Part shown: piece after piece, positions 44,659 to 57,382 of the stretch
How the letters are laid out: the number at the start of each line of letters is the position of its first letter
How positions within the stretch are numbered: position 1 is the stretch's first letter
Assembly (NCBI RefSeq): GCF_005239225.2
Contig: NC_133292.1
Span: 11,495,965 to 11,559,964 of the forward strand
Direction of reading: 5' to 3'
DNA: 64,000 nt
From: Populus alba
Lineage: Eukaryota > Streptophyta > Magnoliopsida > Malpighiales > Salicaceae
Translations under genes and position numbers: made by a program
The notes under the pieces: model-generated
Told to the model about the DNA's origin: nothing
Seen by the model: the letters and a program-made list of their open reading frames with translations, nothing else
Database searches by the model: none

Positions 44659-47326
44659 TGTTGATACATGACGTCGGGCGACGACTCCGCTTTTTGTTTT
44701 TTATTTAACAAAAGATTTTTTTTTTGTTGGGACAAATGAAGATTTTATTGGAGTCGCCATTTAGTAATATAAGGGAACTAGAAATTCCAAATTAGATACT
44801 GGTCCCAGAGATTCGGGTACTAGGTTAGTTATGATTAAGGGAAGATAGACATCACCCTTAAAACATCCTTTCAAGAGAAAGGTTACCCCTACTTGAGTGT
44901 TTTTATATTTGATTCAAATGATATTGTATTTTGAGTTTATTTGCAATTTTATTATTATTTTTTTAAATAGTTAACGTCGGTCCCTAAAAATAAGAGACAC
45001 GTTAAAAATGACATCAGTCCCTAAAAATAGGAGACTCGTCTAAAATATCAACGTTTAACCCTAAAAAAGAGATTTACGTCTGAGTTACCAAAAAAAATCA
45101 TAGATATAATCCATATTTGTTTGGTATTTAAACTTTTTTGACATCGGTCATTTTCTATAAAAAGAGACGTGTCGACAAACAATATTTGTTTATAAAAATA
45201 AATATTTTGATATCATTAAAAAATAGGTATAACTATTCTTGAGAAGTTGGGCTTTGCACCCACAACCGATAATATGATAAGATGGGTGTTGGACCCACAT
45301 CATTTTTTTTTATATTTATTTTTTTGTTTTATTTTTTTTTTACACGCAAGAAAATTTAAATACAAAATAAAATAATGTTATAAATCTAAAAAAAAATTAC
45401 CTGAGTGCCACTGTATAGGTAAAAGATTGAAATACTCTCGGATTTCTCGAAAAATTACGAAAATGCCACTGCCGGCGCGTGTGGCTCACGCGCAGTTACT
45501 GTTGGCGGCGGTGAAATTTTTCGGCGAGATTTTTGGCCAACCGATGGTCGATTCTGGTAGATCTGAAGTCGAGGATTCTGATGGTGGTGGTCTCGACGGC
45601 CGTTTATGGCTGACGAAGGAGAATCGACAACTTGAAGCTTCGGTGACCAGCGACGATCGCGACCTTTTTCCGGCCAGATGAGGCAGATAAAACGCTGAAA
45701 AAGGCCTAGGTTTTGCTTTATATGATGTTGGTGACCTTTCTGTGGTGTTTTGGAGGCTTGAGATGGCCAGAAATGGGAGATCGGAGGAGAGAGAGAGAGA
45801 GTCGTCGGAGAGAGGAGAGAGAGAAGCTCTGGGTTTTACTACGGTGTGAACGCTAGCATGGTACACCGGTGCAGCTGAAGGATATGAGTCGTTTGATATC
45901 TGATGAAATGATCGTGCGGCTGTGATTGGCTTGATCTGCAGGTTGATCGGACGGTCCAGATGAGCAGAGCTGTGATCTGGTGTGGCGCGGTTCTCCGAAA
46001 GCTCGGTACACCGGGTGACGTGGCGCAATGGGATCAAAGGGCAGATTATTTCAAAGGCAGAGATGGGTTTGGGTTTTGTTATAGTGTGGTAAACCCTATT
46101 GTATCTTATTAAATCAAAGGTCTAGAACTAACACTATTGAATCAATGGTTGGGATATTTTTGGTATTTTTCAAATTATTTTTTTTAAAAAAAAATATATC
46201 CTACTTTCAAGAAGAAAAACTAAAAAAATATATGAATATTGCACTCTGTTCTCTCTTTCTTTTTCTTTTTTCCCCCTCTACTCTCGTAAGCAGTGAACAA
46301 CACATTTAATTCAAACCTACTATAATAAATTTCTAAATTATTAATTTTGTTTTATTATATAATAATAAATATTTATATGGGTAAAACTAAAAAACTTAAA
46401 TCAGTATTAGAAAAAGCCCGTTTCAACCGCTAACACAAAAAAAACATTTGATGAGTATCAACCCGGTGAATCAGGTTTTGACCGAAAAATAATGGTTTGA
46501 CCCGAAAATGACAGTTTCAACCCAAAACGTCATGAAAACTCATTTTTTATCCTAGTCGACATGGTTTGACCTGTATTAACCTAATGGACTTGGTTTTGAT
46601 AAAAAATGATAGTTTTGACCGAAAATGACAGTTTTAACTCGAAACGTAATGAAAACTTATTTTTTACCCTGATCGACATGGTTTGACCCGAATTGACCCG
46701 GTGAAATTGGTTTTTATGAAAAATGACAGTTCTGATCGAAAATGACGGTTTTGACTTGAAAAGTCATGGAAACTCATTTTTTATCCTGGTCGACATGGTT
46801 TGACCCGTATTGACCCAGTGGACTCAGTTTTGATAAAAAAAATAACAGTTTTGACCGTAAATGACGGTTTTGACCCGAAACGTCATGAAAACTCATTTTT
46901 TACCATAGTCGACATGGTTTGAACCGTATTGACCCAGTGGACTCGGTTTTGATAAAAAATGACAGTTTTGACCGTAAATGACAGTTTTGACCCGAAACGT
47001 CATGAAAACTCATTTTTTATCCTGATTGACATTGTTTGACCCATATTGACCCGGTAAAATTGGTTTTTATGAAAAATGATGGTTTTGACCGAAAATGACG
47101 GTTTTAACCCGAAAAGTCATGAAAACTCATTGTTTACCCTGGTTGACATGGTTTGACCTGTATTAACCCAATGGACTCAGTTTTTATGAAAAGATGCGGT
47201 TGACTCGAGAAAAATATATTTTTGAATTTTAAACTTTTTTCTTAATTTTTTTGAATTTTTATAAATAATAATAGAAATAAAATAATATTCAAGAAATCTT
47301 AGTAAATCAAAAATTGGGTTACAACA
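44659..47326 (-). mobile_element. Gypsy-type solo LTR, antisense, in unit 2
   Basis: Read on the minus strand it starts TGTTGTAACCCAATTTTTG, like the nested element, and ends in ATCAACA. Flanks are GACCC (44654-44658) and GAACG (47327-47331), an imperfect 5-bp duplication. The undisturbed site in unit 1 reads GACCC directly followed by TATATTTC (about 26207). A family-type TGGCGACTCC lies at 44759-44750 on the minus strand. The interior holds a GC-rich part (45470-46040) and a minisatellite (46430-47190). Its open frames show no recognisable protein. Confidence 0.88.
46430..47190. repeat. 118-bp minisatellite with TTGAC motifs
   Basis: About 6 copies of a 116-120 bp unit. The phrase CATGAAAACTCATTTTTTA starts near 46531, 46648, 46764, 46884, 47001 and 47119. 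Each unit contains about four TTGAC cores on the + strand, in GTTTTGACCG, GTTTTGACCC, GGTTTGACC and ATTGACCC contexts. TTGACC/T is the core of the W box bound by plant WRKY factors. The array lies inside the solo LTR. Confidence 0.85.
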
Positions 47327-49150
47327 GAACGTATATTTCTTAGAAATTTTATGTTCTCTTTCCAACATCGATGAAAGGTTTGCAAGAATCATTGATTGCT
47401 TCTTCTTTTTTTCCTTCTTTTGTCCATTTCATTGACAAGGACTCATCAAAAGCTATTTTCTGTGTTTTACTGCTGGCATGATGTTGCACTTGGTATCGAC
47501 TCAATGGGAGCTGAGAATGGCATATCTTTTGCCAAGAAATGTACCAAGCGCTAAAGGACTTGCTGGTTTTGCACATATCTCTAGAAGTTCAGATTTCCTT
47601 CAATACAGCTTGGTATTATACGTCGTGTTTTGCACAGTTTCAATAATGGACTTCAAGATTTTGAGACTTTCGTAGCAGCAGCACCGCAGTATGCTCTACA
47701 TTACTCCTTTCATTCCATATGTGATAATTACATCTGGAGAATTTAATGATTTCTCGAGAGTCATTTATTAAGATTATAAGTATTAATTAAAGTTGCTACT
47801 TATAACTCTCGATGATTATCCAAAAAAAAGTTGCTACTTATAGGGCATTGATTTTTAGACTCCAGCGGGTTAGGATATAAATATTCACATGGACCAACAT
47901 ATATACATAAAAACAAAGATTAAAGTGGTTTTTGATAGTCGTGTGTACAGAACTGCATGCTACTCGCCTTCTCTCTATTACCTTGCCTTGCCTTCAATCC
48001 CTTGACCGAACACCATTTAAGTCAGCCAAGAAAGTAGAAACACTGCCTGCATCTTACATGGGATAGTCCTCCTTCTTTCGGGTTCCTTTTTGTTGATAAT
48101 TATTAGAAACATTTCAAAAGAATCAAAAATGGTTTTGACTGATTAATAAAAAGGGATTAACCATAGTTAATGATGCAGGAGATTTTCATTAATTGCGTGG
48201 TTTTATGCTAACAATCTAATTGTTTCTTATCTAAAACTTGTAGAAAATTCTAAAAGTTTTGTTTTTTATAGACATGAAATTTTATATTCGAAGGCTTTTA
48301 AGTTGTGATTCAAGATTTATCATTTTTTTCTTAGTAGATCTAAATGATTTTTTTATAAGTTATTTTTCTTTTCTGGTGAAAATTCGTTTGGACAAAAAAA
48401 ATTATGTTGTTTTCTTGTATATAATTAAGAAGATGAATGATTGCATCTATCTTTGTTTTGAGTAAAGGAGAAGGCCACGTTTTTATTATTATTATTAAAA
48501 AAAGGGATGGAATTTGAAGTATCTTGCTAGAGGGATGCCATGGTGTAGCTCAGTGAAGAGTCCCTCGTTTGTTTAGTTGCCTTTTTTTTATTAGTCACGC
48601 ATTTGCTACTCGTGGCGAGGTAAATCCTCAACTGTATTAGCGAAGGCAGGTAGCAGTCCTCCATGAATAAAGCTTCTTTGAAGACAGTTAACGTTAATAC
48701 CTGGCCATCAAACTAACACGCATACAAAAAGATAGTTCGGGGGACATAGTTAATCCAAAATTACAGGTAAGATTAATACAAATATTCCTATAAATCTTAT
48801 CCATAAAAACTGTCCATAATTAATAGGATCAAATCATTGATTTATTCCAATAATAAACGAGGAGCAATTGCATGAAGTTTTGTTGTTAAGCTTCCGTCTA
48901 GATTAATTGATGGCTACGAAGTGAAGTTAGATGGCTTCCAGGAAAAATTAAAAGGTTTGGTGCCAGTTAATTAATTAAATTAGCAGGGGGAAAAAATTAA
49001 TACTTCACATTGTATTGGATATGGCCTCTGATCAAAGTTGATCTGCATACTGTAAAATGATTAGAGGCTGATATAAATTTCAGAATCAAGAAATTAATTA
49101 ATTATTCAAGATATAAATCTTACTCCGAGATATCATCGCTTTCTTTACCC
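47327..49150. other. FAR debris 1 exon 4 remnant and spacer, unit 2
   Basis: An exon 4 remnant like 26351-26458 occupies 47475-47585. The rest, to 48790, is near-identical to 26459-27690. From 48790 to 49130 the sequence is not found in unit 1. No gene is supported. Confidence 0.6.
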
Positions 49151-49720
49151 TTGATTACAACATGGATGATTATATATTTTCTTACAATGATCAATGCAGT
49201 TTTTACGGAGAAGACATTAATGGCGCAACCAAATGTGAAGATGTACTCTTTACCTTTGTTACAACATGGATGATTATATATTTTCTTACAATGATCAATG
49301 CAGTTTTTACGGAGAAGACATTAATAGTGCAACCAAATGTGAAGATGTACCTTATTTTAAGAGCTCCTGATGCCAAATGCGGTATATATAATACTCGTGA
49401 GGCAATATATAACAAGCAAGTAAAAACAACAGAAAGGAAATTTAATTCGGAGAGCGTATGAAAGCAAGTAAAGGGCCCTATATTTCTTACAAATTTTATA
49501 TTCTCTTTCCAACATCGATGAAAGGTTGGCAAGAATCATTGATTGCTTCTTCTTTTTTCCTTCTTTTGTCCATTTCTTTAACAAGGACTCGTCAAAAGCT
49601 AATTTCCGGTTTTTAATGCTGGCATGATGTTGCACTTGCGAATTTACACAGGGGAGATGAATGTAGGAGACTTGAAGGAAAATGTGGGAAAATGTGTCTC
49701 TGGTCATAACACGCATAGTT
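49151..49720 (+). pseudogene. FAR debris 2 in unit 2: doubled exon 2, exons 4 and 6
   Basis: The exon 2 remnant with its acceptor is present twice in tandem about 104 bp apart (starting near 49155 and 49259), unlike the single copy in unit 1. A shortened exon 4 remnant near 49618-49638 is followed directly by an exon 6 remnant to about 49715, from which VYGWPNT is deleted. It is non-functional. Confidence 0.75.
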
Positions 49721-49759
49721 TTTAAATCTTATTTGGCACAATTATTGTGTTATGGGTTG

Positions 49760-51560
49760 GCTATATTCACCGGATGAATCTAAAAAAAAATAAATTAAAA
49801 TGCAATGTTTATAGGAAATATCTAATTAATTATAATTCAATATTTACATAAATTAAATTTAAATTTTAAACCAACAATAAAATTTTAATTATATATCCAA
49901 AACACAAACCAAATATAAATTCTAAAAATACTAAAAACAAAATATTTAAAAATATAAATTATAAATCAACAACATATTTATTTTTGTGAAATGACCCCAT
50001 TGAATTTTTCGGTTTCCATAAGAACAAATTTTAATTTAAATATCAATGTAATTGAGCCAATCTTGTTAAGACCTAATAAAATACCGTCATACTTCTTTGT
50101 AACTTTATTATCATAATCATTTTTAATCTCATTAATATTTATGAAATCAACATTTAAAATGCAATTAATAAGTAAATATTATGTGTTAAATAATGCTTTG
50201 TTTTGAATAATATTTTTCACTAAAATATTAATTATTAATTTTAAAAATTACTAAAATTTTAAATAATTATTAATTTTATAATCCATAAAATTACTTGAGA
50301 TAAATAGAATAAAAAGTAACATAGCCAAGAATTTTTTTGTCCCTGAGATATTCCTTTCTTGTGACATAGAAAAGCTGTCGATCAATCATTCGATGAAATT
50401 ACTCTAAAGAAACATTAGTAGCTAGAAAGACACTTTCATCCCATTATGATTATCATGCCTCTCACACGTCTGTTCGTCATAGAGGGACGCTTTCATTTTA
50501 TTCTAATTATCATGCCTCTTGCACGTCTCTTTATCACCATTAGTTTTAAATCGTTTTTGAAATATTACTATTAAAAATATATTTTTTAAATAAAAAAATT
50601 ATTATTTTAATATATATTTTAAACCATTATACACCATGCTTACAAGAAACCCAATAGACAACTACTATCCACATACAGTCACACGCACTCCCAAAAATCT
50701 CATGTCTGGCTTATAAATTTTCACTAGTTTCTTGGTGAAATTAATTCCTACCATTTATGAGGCATGTAAAAAAAAATTCCTTGATATGCTTGGGACATGG
50801 CCAAATCAACTCCACTACTATCTGATGAATGCCACGTCACATATCATGGCATAAATTGAGAGAAAAATGTTAAATTTGCTAACTGTGTTTGACAATTTAA
50901 TTTTTATTTAGGAAATTGAACTTTAAGATGGTTTTTTATTTCTTTTAAGGTTTATATATTAGTACTATTTTTTTTTTGTTACTATTCAATATAGAATTCG
51001 TTCATTAATAGAAAGATTTGGAATTAGTCTTAATTGGGAAGTAGATGGGTCCACTTTACCAATTCAGAGAGAAGTGTCCTGATTCAATGGAAGTTGCTAG
51101 GGAGCCCACGCATTCGCCCATGACTCGTTGAAGTGTCTCAGGCTCTCAGTGACGTGAAGTGAGTACTACTGTTCACCTAAAATGTAGTTTTCACATCATG
51201 GGCAAGGAAAAAACAGATGAGCCAATTGATTTTGCAACCCAGCCGTGCATTTTTCTAATCTCATATGCAAAAAGAATGGATGACTTCTCCCCAATTTTCT
51301 GAACCCAGCCTTGCATTTTTCTAATAACATATGCAAAAAGTCGGATGATTTATCACAGCAGCATTAAAATTATTCTAATGTAGTTATGGTCATATCTTGG
51401 CAAATTAATATCAGATGTACACGAAATGTAGAATCTAAATTAAATATATCACAACATCATTCCATTTCCCATGTGCCTAGATTTAGTCGGTAAGCTGTCC
51501 TATCTAGATATCAATATTCGTCAATGCAGTAGTTGTGCCTTGTCTGTGCACGAAAATTAT
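49760..51560. other. AT-rich upstream region of FAR-D
   Basis: Close copy of 28400-30072 with small indels, including about 120 extra AT-rich bases near 49890-50010. No gene is seen. Confidence 0.5.
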
Positions 51561-51570
51561 TATATAAATA
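51561..51570 (+). promoter_or_regulatory. TATA box of FAR-D
   Basis: TATATAAATA, 120 bp before the ATG at 51690, identical in place and sequence to FAR-B. Confidence 0.75.
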
Positions 51571-53178
51571 CTCCCAATATACAGAGTCATCTTTGTCTTT
51601 CGATATTTATCCTTCATCCTTCACAACACATACAAGTGCATGAAATATCCTTCTTTGATTATATTCTCACATCAAATCTTGTGTAACTAATGGAATTGGG
51701 AAGTATACTGCAGTTTCTTGATAACAAGACCATTTTGGTCACGGGAGCCACCGGTTATCTAGCAAAGAGTACGCATCTTCTCTCTACCTTTCTCTTTATG
51801 GAGATTTTATGTTGAATAATTACCATTTTTGTTTAATGGGTGCAGTTTTTGTGGAGAAAATATTGAGGGTCCAACCAAATGTGAAGAAATTTTATCTCCT
51901 TCTAAGAGCTGCAGATGCCAAGTCTGGTACTGAACGTCTCCGTGATGAGGTACTAAAAATGTCCCTGAAATGATAATCAAAGGAATAACATCGAGAATCA
52001 TTGAATTTCTAACGATTATCCGTGTCCAATTCCACTGCATGAACAGGTCATTGGGAAGGACTTGTTTAGGGTTCTAAGGGAGAAACACGGTGCAGGTCTG
52101 CATTCCTTTATATCAGAAAAGGTAACTCCTGTCCCTGGTGACATCTCCCACGAAGACCTGGGAGTGAAAGACTCTTCTTTGAAGGATGAAATGTGGAGAG
52201 AAATTGACGTAATGCTTAATTTTGCTGCCACCACCAACTTTGATGAAAGGTAAATAAACAAAACTATGGTAATAATAATCTATGATCTCCTTCTTTATTA
52301 GAATGCTAACACAAACTAAGTCTTATGTTTTTTTCTGTATGGACGTGCGTGCTCCTGAAGATACGATGTTGCACTAGGCATCAATACACTGGGAGCCTTG
52401 CATGTTTTAAACTTTGCAAAGAAATGTGTTAAAATAAAGATGCTTGTCCATGTATCCACCGGTAAGTACAGTTTAATTTAATTAGACAGCTTCGTCGACT
52501 TCTCATTAATTAGTTTACGTTATGTTCAGCTTATGTGTGCGGCGAAGATGCTGGGCTTATACTCGAGCAACCATATCATATGGGGATGGCCAAAAAGGGG
52601 GACGAGAAAATTGATATCAACTTTGAAAAGAGAATGGTGCAAGAAAAATTAAATGAACTCAAATTAGAAAATGTTCCAGAGAAACAAATTACTTCAGCTA
52701 TGAAGGATTTCGGCATTGAGCGGTAGTTCTTTCTTCCTTCTTCTTTTCTTTTCATGTGGCGGGCTATGAAATCTAGATAGATATTCAGTAAGCATGCAAA
52801 TTAATGAACTCAAATTGAGATTTTCTTTATGTAATTTCTGTCTCTTAATCTGATATTGCAGGGCAAGGCTTTTCGGATGGCCAAACACTTACGTATTTAC
52901 CAAGGCAATGGGAGAAATGCTGTTAGTGAATTTCAAAGATAGTTTGCCATTTTTTTTTTGAAAGAAGCTGTTATTATTAAGTAATGCAAAATTGTGCAAT
53001 GCAATCATTACACAGAGAAAAAGTTTGCTGAAATAGCTAGCAAACCTATTTAACATAAACCCTACAAACTCAATAAAAACCTTCCACCATCTGGTTCCTG
53101 CATAGGAGCCAAAAGAATGCCCCAATCAACATAATCTGCATTGGATTAAACAAAGTACCGATAAATTATCTATGAGGG

Positions 53179-56100
53179 TCATAGCCAAGCCACAAAATCA
53201 GATATTCTGTGCACTCCTTGTTTAGCGAGATGATCTGCCATGAGATTGCTTTCCCGGTAAGAATGAGAGTAGGTGATTGAATCAAAACATGAAGCTAGCC
53301 TCTGAGCTGAAGAGAAGAGTTTATGATGAATCCAAGGCCTATTATAAGAATTATTCATCCAGCTAATGACATTGGCAGAATCAGATTCGATAATAATATG
53401 TTTATGATGTAAGAAGCAGTTAGAGGCTGACAATTCGATAGCTTTGACTACTGCTCTCAGCTCAGCTACATTAGAGTCTAAGATCCCAATCGGCATAGAA
53501 AAAATACCTAAAAGTATTCCATGATGATTCCGCAAAACACCACCTATTCCGGAGGGGCCAGGTTTTCCGATAGAGGATCCATCAACATTCCATTTGAATC
53601 TATTCGTCATAGGGGGAGACCACATAATACCAATCCTCAACTTTTGAGAATTAGTCCACCGAACCAGACCTTCAGCAGATCGAAGCAAATCTGAGGAGGA
53701 GTAGGGAAAATCCGGTTCAATAGCCTTTAACCATAAGCAAAGCCGAGTAACAATAAGGAAGAACAAAGTATCATAATCTGGGATCTTCTGCTTAAATATT
53801 ACATCATTGCGAAGAAGCCACATAGACCATGTCGCAGAAAAGAACAACATCACCCATACTTTTTTCTGAAATTTGCCATAAACCAAAGAGTCCCACTGAG
53901 AGAAGAGATTTGCCAAGTTCCTTGGACAACACCAAGCTAAGCCCCACCAATTGATGATTTTAGACCAAATGAGCCAGTGCTTGTAGCAATGAATAAAAAG
54001 GTGGTCGACCATTTCTTCCTCAGCCAAGCAGATCGGACAGATTGCAGCTGAGATATCCAGTATGCCTCTTTTAACTAACATGCTGCGGGTGTTGATTTTG
54101 TTGATGATGGCCATCCAGCAAAAAACCTCTACTTTAGGTGGGACGAGACCTCTCCAAATCCCCTTAAAGGAGAAGACAGTGTTCAATGGAGAACTAGGAG
54201 ATAAAAGCCCACATAGAGATTTAACCGAGTATCTTCCTGTGTTATTGGCTTTCCAGACAAGCCGATCCTCTGCTTCTTTGTCCAGTTGCATTCTTGACAG
54301 AATAGCGTACATTTGAGTAAGAAGTCCAGTATTCCGGCCTCTCAAATCTCTGATCCAGGAGAAAACCCAGCACCATGCATGACCATCCCACATTCCCATC
54401 TTTTCTAGGCTGGCGTCTTTATCATTGGACAACTGAAATAGAGTAGGGAACTTCTCTGCCAATCTGCCATTGCCTGTCCAGTCATCAAGCCAAAACTTAA
54501 TCCATTTTCCATTGCCAACTAGCATCACAGTGTTATTAGTCACAATATTCCGCAATCTAGAATCTTTGCCACAGTAATTAACAAGCCGAGACCATGTGCT
54601 TCCAGCACCTGTGATATGATCCTGCGGTATAAGACTGTGGTATTTAGGATTGTAAATGCTTGTAATCACATCCTTCCACATGCTCGACTCCTCAGAGCCA
54701 TACCTCCATAGCCATTTGAATAGTAGAGCTTTATTTTTGTTTTTGCAGAGATCCAATGCCAAGTCCACCAGCACTCTTTGGCATCGACACAGTTGGCCAG
54801 CCAACATTGCATATAGACTTGCCTTCCTCTTTTCCGGACCACAAAAAGCATCTAAACTTCTTTTCAATTGCTGTTGATACCGCCACAGGCATAGGGAACA
54901 GAGAGAGAAAGTAAATTGGCAAGTTGCTAAGAACTGATTTAATTAAGCATAACCTTCCCCCTATCGATAAGAGCTTCCCTTTCCATGCAACCAACCTAGA
55001 GCTGATATTTTGAATGATAGGATTCCACATCAGAAGTCTGCAGGAATTTGCACCAATGGGGAGGCCAAGATATTTGAAAGGGAGGTGCCCTTGCTTACAT
55101 CTTAGTGTCTGTGCAGTGTAATCACACACGTGATCTTCTATACCCACACCAAAGATACTGCTTTTGGAGAAGTTAACTTTCAAGCCTGACATGAGCTCAA
55201 AGCACAATAGTATGCGCTTAACATTCTGCATGCTTTCTAAGGAGGCTGAACTAAAAATGAGTGTGTCGTCTGCAAACTGTAGATGAGATAAATGAAAACC
55301 AGCCTGCCCGATGCTCACTCCCTCAATCAGCCCCAGATCACACCCTCGTTGTAGCATGCAGCTCAACCCCTGCACCGCAATGTTGAAGAGAAAAGGAGAA
55401 AGAGGGTCTCCTTGACGAAGCCCTTTTTCTAAACTGAATTCCTTTGTGGGGGAGCCGTTTACCAGCACAGACATCTTGGCTGTTGATATACATTGCATAA
55501 TCCAGCCTCGCCATCGACTTCCAAAACCCATACTGGCCATGACTTCATTCACATAGTCCCATAACACTGAATCAAATGCTTTGTGGAAGTCTAGTTTAAA
55601 GAGATATCCTTTGCCCTTTTCCTTCTTCATGAAGTTAATTGCCTCGTTGGCGATCAACACACTATCCAGAATTTGCCTTCCTTTTATGAAAGCATTTTGG
55701 TGGTCACTGATGACTTCAGGCAGAACTCGTTTCACTCTGGATGCTAGCAGTTTTGAGATAATTTTGTAGAGGCTGCCTACCAAGCTGATAGGCCTAAAAT
55801 CCTGCAGCTTATTGGCTCCTTTTACCTTTGGGATAAGTGTGACAAAAGAGCTGTTGATGCCTGGAGGAAGAATATTAGTCCGGTAAAATTCATCCACCAT
55901 TTGAACAATGTCCCCGCCAATGATGTTCCAAGATTTCTTGATGAAGAAGAAGTTGATACCATCGGGACCTGGTGCTTTGTTTCCTTCACAATCCCACACA
56001 GCAGTTTTGACCTCATCAGCAGAGAATGGCAGTTCTAAAGCAGTCGAGGACGAGGGCTGAAGCTTTAGGAAATTTAGATTATTGCAGGAGGCTCTTGGTC

Positions 56101-57333
56101 TATCTGTAAAAGAGTACAACTTGCTGAAGAAATTGAATACAGCCATCTTCACATCACCAGGTTTCGTCAAAGTGGCTCCGTCAACATCCAGAGAAAAGAT
56201 TTGATTCTTTTTCTGGCGTGTTGTAGCAGATAAATGGAAGAAGCGGGTGTTCCTATCTCCAAGTTTGCACCACTGCACTCTTGACTTTTGATGCCATGCA
56301 GACTCTTGCATTCTGTATAACGTTCTAAGATTGGCAGAGATTATGTTGCTTCGGCGTAATTCATCAGCTGATAAGTCTCTACTCTCTCTTTGAGAATCTA
56401 GGATGTCTGCTTCAATTTCTAGAGATGAGATCTTGCTAGAAGTGTTGCCCACAACATCTCTGCTCCAATTCTTGCATCTATCTTTTAATAACTTTAAGGC
56501 TACAGCCATACTTCGTTTGCCAGAGCTTGAATTTGAGGCTGTATTCCAGTAGAGCTGAACCATCTTCACAAATTCAGAGTTTAGCCACCAACAATTCATC
56601 ATCCGAACAGGCTTTGGTCCCCAGTTTGTAGAGTCTACCAGCATATGTAATGGTCTGTGATCTGAAAAATTCTTCGGGAGTCCATACAGAGTAGATGATG
56701 GAAGATGTTGCAGCCAATCGCCCGTCACAAAACATTCTATCAATACGACTTGCAGCATTTCCTCTAGACCACGTAAACTTCTTTCCATTTAAGGGGAGTT
56801 CAATCAGACCACAACTGTCAACACACATCTTGAAACTTAGCATGGAGGATGAGATTTTAGAGCTACCTTTCCTATCTGAAGGGGAGAGAGTTTCATTAAA
56901 GTCCCCTGCAAGACACCATGGTTTGCTAATGCTGTTTGTAAAAGACACAAGATAATCCCAGACCTCCTTCTTTAATAAACCATCATTTGGGGCGTAAACC
57001 AAAAGAGACCATACATTCCAAATTGTACCGAGACAGTACCCCTTCAATATTTAGAATACGACCATTCATAGCCACTGAACAATTAGAAACACAGAAAGAT
57101 GTTGTATTCCATATGCAGAGAATACCCCCGGAAAGGCCTAGAGAAGGCACTGCAAACCAGTCCCTAGAATGTCTACCCCAGATTGAGTTGATAGTGCAAT
57201 CATCAATATTTTCAAGTTTTGTCTCCAGAATACCCAAAATATCTAGATTAAATTTTCTAACAAGAGACCTCGCACAACTTTTCTTGTCTCTACCTCCTAT
57301 ACCACATGAATTCCAAATAATAATACTACTCAT
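53179..57333 (-). pseudogene. LINE ORF2: endonuclease, reverse transcriptase, RNase H, with three frameshifts
   Basis: The likely start is ATG at 57333, 49 bp after the ORF1 stop, and the frame would total about 1,384 residues. An endonuclease N terminus (IIIWNSCGIGG, ILETK) runs to 57000, then changes frame near 57010 to VYAPND and GDFNETL. It changes again near 56725 after RIDRM, to GDWLQHLPSS and SDHRPLH. RT follows (55900-54740) with LVSLIPK-like, FADDTLIFSSA (near 55265) and GLRQGDPLSPFLF motifs. A third shift near 54745 leads to KALLFKWLWRYG, a zinc-finger-like linker (CPIC, HLFIHC) and RNase H (VDGSS, AELRAV, SDSANV) ending at 53179. Each shift coincides with one surplus base in a short T or A run (T4, T4, A5), so they may be sequencing errors. 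Confidence 0.88.
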
Positions 57334-57382
57334 CAAAAGGAATAATAACCATACCTTGGACAAGAACTGAATAGTGAGCTCA

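Noticed and set aside
45486..46037. 183-codon Ser/Pro-rich minus-strand ORF
   Set aside because: Although sense to the solo LTR, it is low-complexity leader sequence with no recognisable domain and no partner in other LTRs.
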